64,000 bases of DNA, from contig NZ_JAQGLA010000002.1 in the NCBI RefSeq assembly GCF_027853915.1, positions 124,001-188,000 of the forward strand. The letters run 5' to 3'. Below are positions 61,633 to 64,000 of the stretch, piece after piece. The notes below the pieces were generated by a model. It ran no database searches. It saw only the letters and a list, made by a program, of their open reading frames with translations, and was not told the origin of the DNA. The first letter of the stretch is position 1, and every line of letters begins with the position of its first letter. The translations under genes were made by a program, and so were the position numbers. The DNA comes from Saccharopolyspora oryzae. GTDB taxonomy: Bacteria > Actinomycetota > Actinomycetes > Mycobacteriales > Pseudonocardiaceae.

Positions 61633-61797
61633 GCGTCGACCCTAACCCGCGAGCAATACGAGCAGAACGCGGAGAACGCGATGTAGGCGGACAACGCGCA
61701 CAAGACTCCCCGCGCCCGATCCGTTCACCTACGGTCTCGCCAAACGAAACGCCGCTGTTACGCGGACCACTCCGGTCCGGTGGGAAGGAGGAAGGCG

Positions 61798-63144
61798 TTG
61801 ATCGCTCTCCTCGGCTTGGGCATGGTGACCGTCTTCCTGTTCCTGGTGATGACCAAACGACTATCACCGATGGTGGCGCTGGTCGTGGTGCCCGCGGCGT
61901 TCGCGGTGCTCGGCGGCTTCGCGCCGGACCTCGGCGACATGATCACCGACGGGATCAAGTCGGTGGCGCCGACGGCGGCCATGCTGCTGTTCGCGATCCT
62001 CTACTTCGGGATCATGATCGACGCGGGCCTGTTCGACCCGATCACCCGCGCGGTGGTGCGGCTGACCCGCAACGACCCGCTGCGGCTGATCGTGGGCACG
62101 GTGGCCCTGGTCGCCGTGGTGTCGCTGGACGGCGACGGGACCACCACGTTCATGATCACCGTGTCCGCGCTGCTGCCGCTGTACAAGAAGCTGGGCATCA
62201 GCCCGGTGCTGATGACCGGTCTGGCCTGCCTGACCAACGCGATCCTGAACGTGGTGCCGTGGGGCGGTCCGTCCGCCCGCGCCGCCAGCGCGCTGGGGCT
62301 GGACCCGCAGGAGCTGTTCGTGCCGATGATCCTGCCGCTGGTGGCGGGACTGGCCACGGTCTTCGTGCTCGCCTGGATGCTCGGCCTGCGGGAGCGGGCC
62401 CGGGTGCGCAGCGGCGAGCTGGTCCTCGCCGGCGCCGGTGGTCCCAGCACTCCCAGCACGGGCGGCAGCACCGGTGACTTCGCCGACGGCGACTTCGACG
62501 TGCTGGCCCCGGACCGCGAGTCGCTGCGCCCGAAGCTCATCTGGTTCAACGCGGCGCTGACCGCCGCGCTGCTGGTGGGCCTGATCGTCGGCGTGCTGCC
62601 GATCGCCGTGCTGTTCATGCTCGGCACCGGACTCGCGCTGCTGGTCAACTACCCGCGCCTGGCGCAGCAGCGGACCCGCATCGCCGCGCACGCCGACAGC
62701 GTGGTCTCGGTGGTGTCGATGGTGTTCGCCGCCGCGGTGTTCACCGGCGTGCTGTCGGGCACCGGGATGATCGAGCAGATGGCGCACTACCTGCTGACCG
62801 CCATGCCGGACGGGCTGTACCCGTTCTTCAGCGTGATCGTCGCGGTGCTCAGCGTCCCGTTCACGTTCTTCATGAGCAACGACGCGTTCTACTTCGGCAT
62901 CATGCCGATCCTGGCCGAGGCGGGCGCCCAGCACGGGATCGCGCCGATCGAGATCGCCCGCGCTTCGCTGCTGGGCCAGCCGATCCACATGCTCAGCCCG
63001 CTGGTGCCCGCGATGTACGTGCTGATCGGCCTGGCCAAGGTCGACCTGGGCGACCACCACCGGTTCGCGATCAAGTGGGCCCTGGTGGTGTCCGCGGTGG
63101 TGATCGCCACCGGCTTCGCCCTGGGCGTCATCTCGATCCACTGA
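61798..63144 (+). CDS. CitMHS-family citrate (metal-citrate) transporter
   Basis: 448 aa with about 12 hydrophobic segments. LDGDGTTTFMITVSALLPLY, TNAILNVVPWGGPSARAASALG and FFMSNDAFYFGIMPIL are the CitMHS marks. A Gly/Ser/Thr-rich loop lies at about 215-240. TTG 61798 follows AAGGAGG (61785-61791); GTG 61780 is in frame but lies upstream of this ribosome site. CitMHS proteins carry citrate complexed to a divalent metal, and in Streptomyces also iron citrate. Divergent from a CitA/CitB-type sensor pair and next to an iron-binding lipoprotein gene. Confidence 0.92.
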   Translation: MIALLGLGMVTVFLFLVMTKRLSPMVALVVVPAAFAVLGGFAPDLGDMITDGIKSVAPTAAMLLFAILYFGIMIDAGLFDPITRAVVRLTRNDPLRLIVGTVALVAVVSLDGDGTTTFMITVSALLPLYKKLGISPVLMTGLACLTNAILNVVPWGGPSARAASALGLDPQELFVPMILPLVAGLATVFVLAWMLGLRERARVRSGELVLAGAGGPSTPSTGGSTGDFADGDFDVLAPDRESLRPKLIWFNAALTAALLVGLIVGVLPIAVLFMLGTGLALLVNYPRLAQQRTRIAAHADSVVSVVSMVFAAAVFTGVLSGTGMIEQMAHYLLTAMPDGLYPFFSVIVAVLSVPFTFFMSNDAFYFGIMPILAEAGAQHGIAPIEIARASLLGQPIHMLSPLVPAMYVLIGLAKVDLGDHHRFAIKWALVVSAVVIATGFALGVISIH

Positions 63145-63156
63145 GCAGACCTCCAT

Positions 63157-63190
63157 CTCGGTCAGGTTAGCCTTAGCTAACCTGACCGAG
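63157..63190. promoter_or_regulatory. Perfect 34-bp palindrome, candidate iron box
   Basis: Arms CTCGGTCAGGTTAGC (63157-63171) and GCTAACCTGACCGAG (63176-63190) around CTTA. The inner AGGTTAGCCTTAGCTAACCT is like the DtxR/IdeR iron box, but with arms 5 bp further apart than the 19-bp consensus, so it can be read as two overlapping boxes. It lies 17 bp before the ATG of the iron-binding protein gene, and 12 bp after the citrate transporter stop, so it may also act as a hairpin in that transcript. Confidence 0.75.
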
Positions 63191-63206
63191 AATGCGAGGT
63201 TCTCCG

Positions 63207-64000
63207 ATGCACCCAGCGCGCCTGCGGCGACGAACCGCTTCCCTCCTCAGCGCGCTCGCCGGGCTGCTGCTGGTCACCGCTTGCGGAAGTGCGAGCCCCG
63301 ACCCGCAGCAGCCCGGCGACGGCACTTTCCCCGTCACCATTCAGCACTCCCAGGGCACGACGGAGATCCCCAAGCGTCCCGAGCGCGTCATCGCCCTCGG
63401 CTACACCGACGTCGACCCGCTGCTCGCGCTCGACGTCGTCCCGGTGGCCATGCGCCCGTGGGGCGATCTGAAGGGGCCCGGCTCGTGGGCGAAAGACCGG
63501 CTGCACGGCGCGCAGCCGTACCTGTTCCAGACCCAGGGCGAGGTCGACCTGGAAAAGGTCGCCTCGCTGGAACCTGACCTGATCGTCGCGGTCAACGCCG
63601 CGGTCGACGAATCGCTCTACAAGCGGCTTTCCGCGCTCGCGCCGACCATCGTGCGCCCCGACGGCTACCCCGACTACGGCACGCCGTGGCAGGACACCAC
63701 CCGGATGATCGGCAAGGCGGTCGGCAAGTCCGAACAGGCCGAGCGGCTGATCACCGACACCCAGGCCCGCATCGACCAGGTCGCCGCGCAGCACCCGGAA
63801 TTCGCCCGCGCCACCGGCGCGGTGGCGCTGATCAACCCCCAGGGCGGGTACTGGCCGTACACCCGCAACGACGCTCGCGGGCAGTTCCTCGCCGGACTGG
63901 GCTTCCAGCTGCCGCCCGGCGTGCAGCAGCTCGACGACGGCAAGTCGTTCTACGTCGACCTCAGCCCGGAGAAGACCTCGCAGCTGGACTCCGACGTGCT
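63207..64000 (+). CDS. Iron-siderophore ABC transporter substrate-binding lipoprotein, cut by window end
   Basis: At least 264 aa, frame open to the window end. Lipoprotein signal with lipobox VTAC in LLSALAGLLLVTACGSASP. FhuD/FepB-type start of the mature part: PKRPERVIALGYTDVDPLLALDVVPVAM, EKVASLEPDLIVAVN and ALAPTIVRPDG. ATG 63207 has GAGG at 63196-63199; ATG 63192 is in frame. It binds iron-siderophore or iron-citrate complexes outside the membrane. The palindrome directly upstream suggests iron repression. Confidence 0.9.
   Translation, partial: MHPARLRRRTASLLSALAGLLLVTACGSASPDPQQPGDGTFPVTIQHSQGTTEIPKRPERVIALGYTDVDPLLALDVVPVAMRPWGDLKGPGSWAKDRLHGAQPYLFQTQGEVDLEKVASLEPDLIVAVNAAVDESLYKRLSALAPTIVRPDGYPDYGTPWQDTTRMIGKAVGKSEQAERLITDTQARIDQVAAQHPEFARATGAVALINPQGGYWPYTRNDARGQFLAGLGFQLPPGVQQLDDGKSFYVDLSPEKTSQLDSDV

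Noticed and set aside
1-64000. CRISPR array, rRNA, tRNA, prophage, intact transposase or toxin-antitoxin pair
   Set aside because: None found on reading both strands; repeats present are isolated palindromes or one direct-repeat pair.

Overview
The window reads as chromosomal DNA of a high-GC actinomycete, most likely a Pseudonocardiaceae member such as Saccharopolyspora. This is inferred from the strong third-position GC bias, frequent GTG/TTG starts, ATGA-type gene overlaps, XRE(DUF5753)-DUF397 pairing, DtxR/IdeR-type iron boxes and a HelD/HelR-class RNA polymerase motor. I saw no rRNA, tRNA, CRISPR array or intact insertion sequence. About 54 complete genes plus two genes cut by the window edges are supported.

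Layout. 1-5.8 kb: end of a membrane protein gene, then a beta-oxidation-like operon (acyl-CoA dehydrogenase, NDP-forming CoA ligase, DUF35 zinc-ribbon protein, thiolase-like protein, SDR). 5.85-11.8 kb: class III CoA transferase divergent from a GntR/UTRA regulator, then a FAD oxidase, Na+/solute symporter and second FAD oxidoreductase. 11.9-14.1 kb: dienelactone hydrolase, a J-domain/NERD-like membrane protein and an orphan biotinyl-domain protein. 14.2-17.9 kb: efeUOB iron uptake behind a promoter whose spacer is an iron box. 18.2-33 kb: methyltransferase, then a 12.4 kb, 11-gene minus-strand surface-polysaccharide operon, with a Gfo/Idh oxidoreductase divergent from it. 33.3-38.8 kb: amino acid permease, HelD/HelR protein, Mut7-C/ubiquitin-fold protein, secreted GDSL esterase. 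39.0-40.2 kb: a 1.2 kb segment bounded by 12-bp direct repeats, carrying a DinB-family gene and the decayed 3' end of an hrpA-like helicase. 40.5-43.7 kb: a Na+/solute symporter, a 43-aa membrane subunit and a trimethylamine-monooxygenase-like flavoprotein. 43.8-51.8 kb: DUF397/XRE pair with two divergent small genes, ABC-F ATPase, DUF3592 protein, M28 aminopeptidase, Tat-exported phosphoesterase, NupC transporter. 51.8-57.6 kb: hyuAB-type hydrolase divergent from a PucR regulator. 57.7-64 kb: quinone-oxidoreductase-like protein, type 1 IPP isomerase, citrate-type two-component system divergent from a CitMHS transporter, and an iron-siderophore binding lipoprotein behind a second, perfectly palindromic candidate iron box.

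How the parts fit. The polysaccharide operon has dehydrogenase, aminotransferase and (divergent) oxidoreductase genes like the WbpA/WbpE/WbpB set for diamino-uronic sugars, a phosphosugar transferase and glycosyltransferase for lipid-linked assembly, a flippase, polymerase and chain-length-type protein for export, and unusual tailoring members (FemAB-like, PAP2, CapK-like, GH18 lipoprotein). Both ends of the window's iron biology (efeUOB and the last gene) carry iron-box-like operators, and the citrate transporter sits between its sensor system and the iron-binding protein, which suggests metal-citrate use. Several non-coding signals stand out: a 21-bp-arm palindrome present twice 58 kb apart, an interspersed-repeat-like sequence read in frame inside the acyl-CoA dehydrogenase, and a minus-strand intrinsic terminator in the leader of the biotinyl-protein gene.
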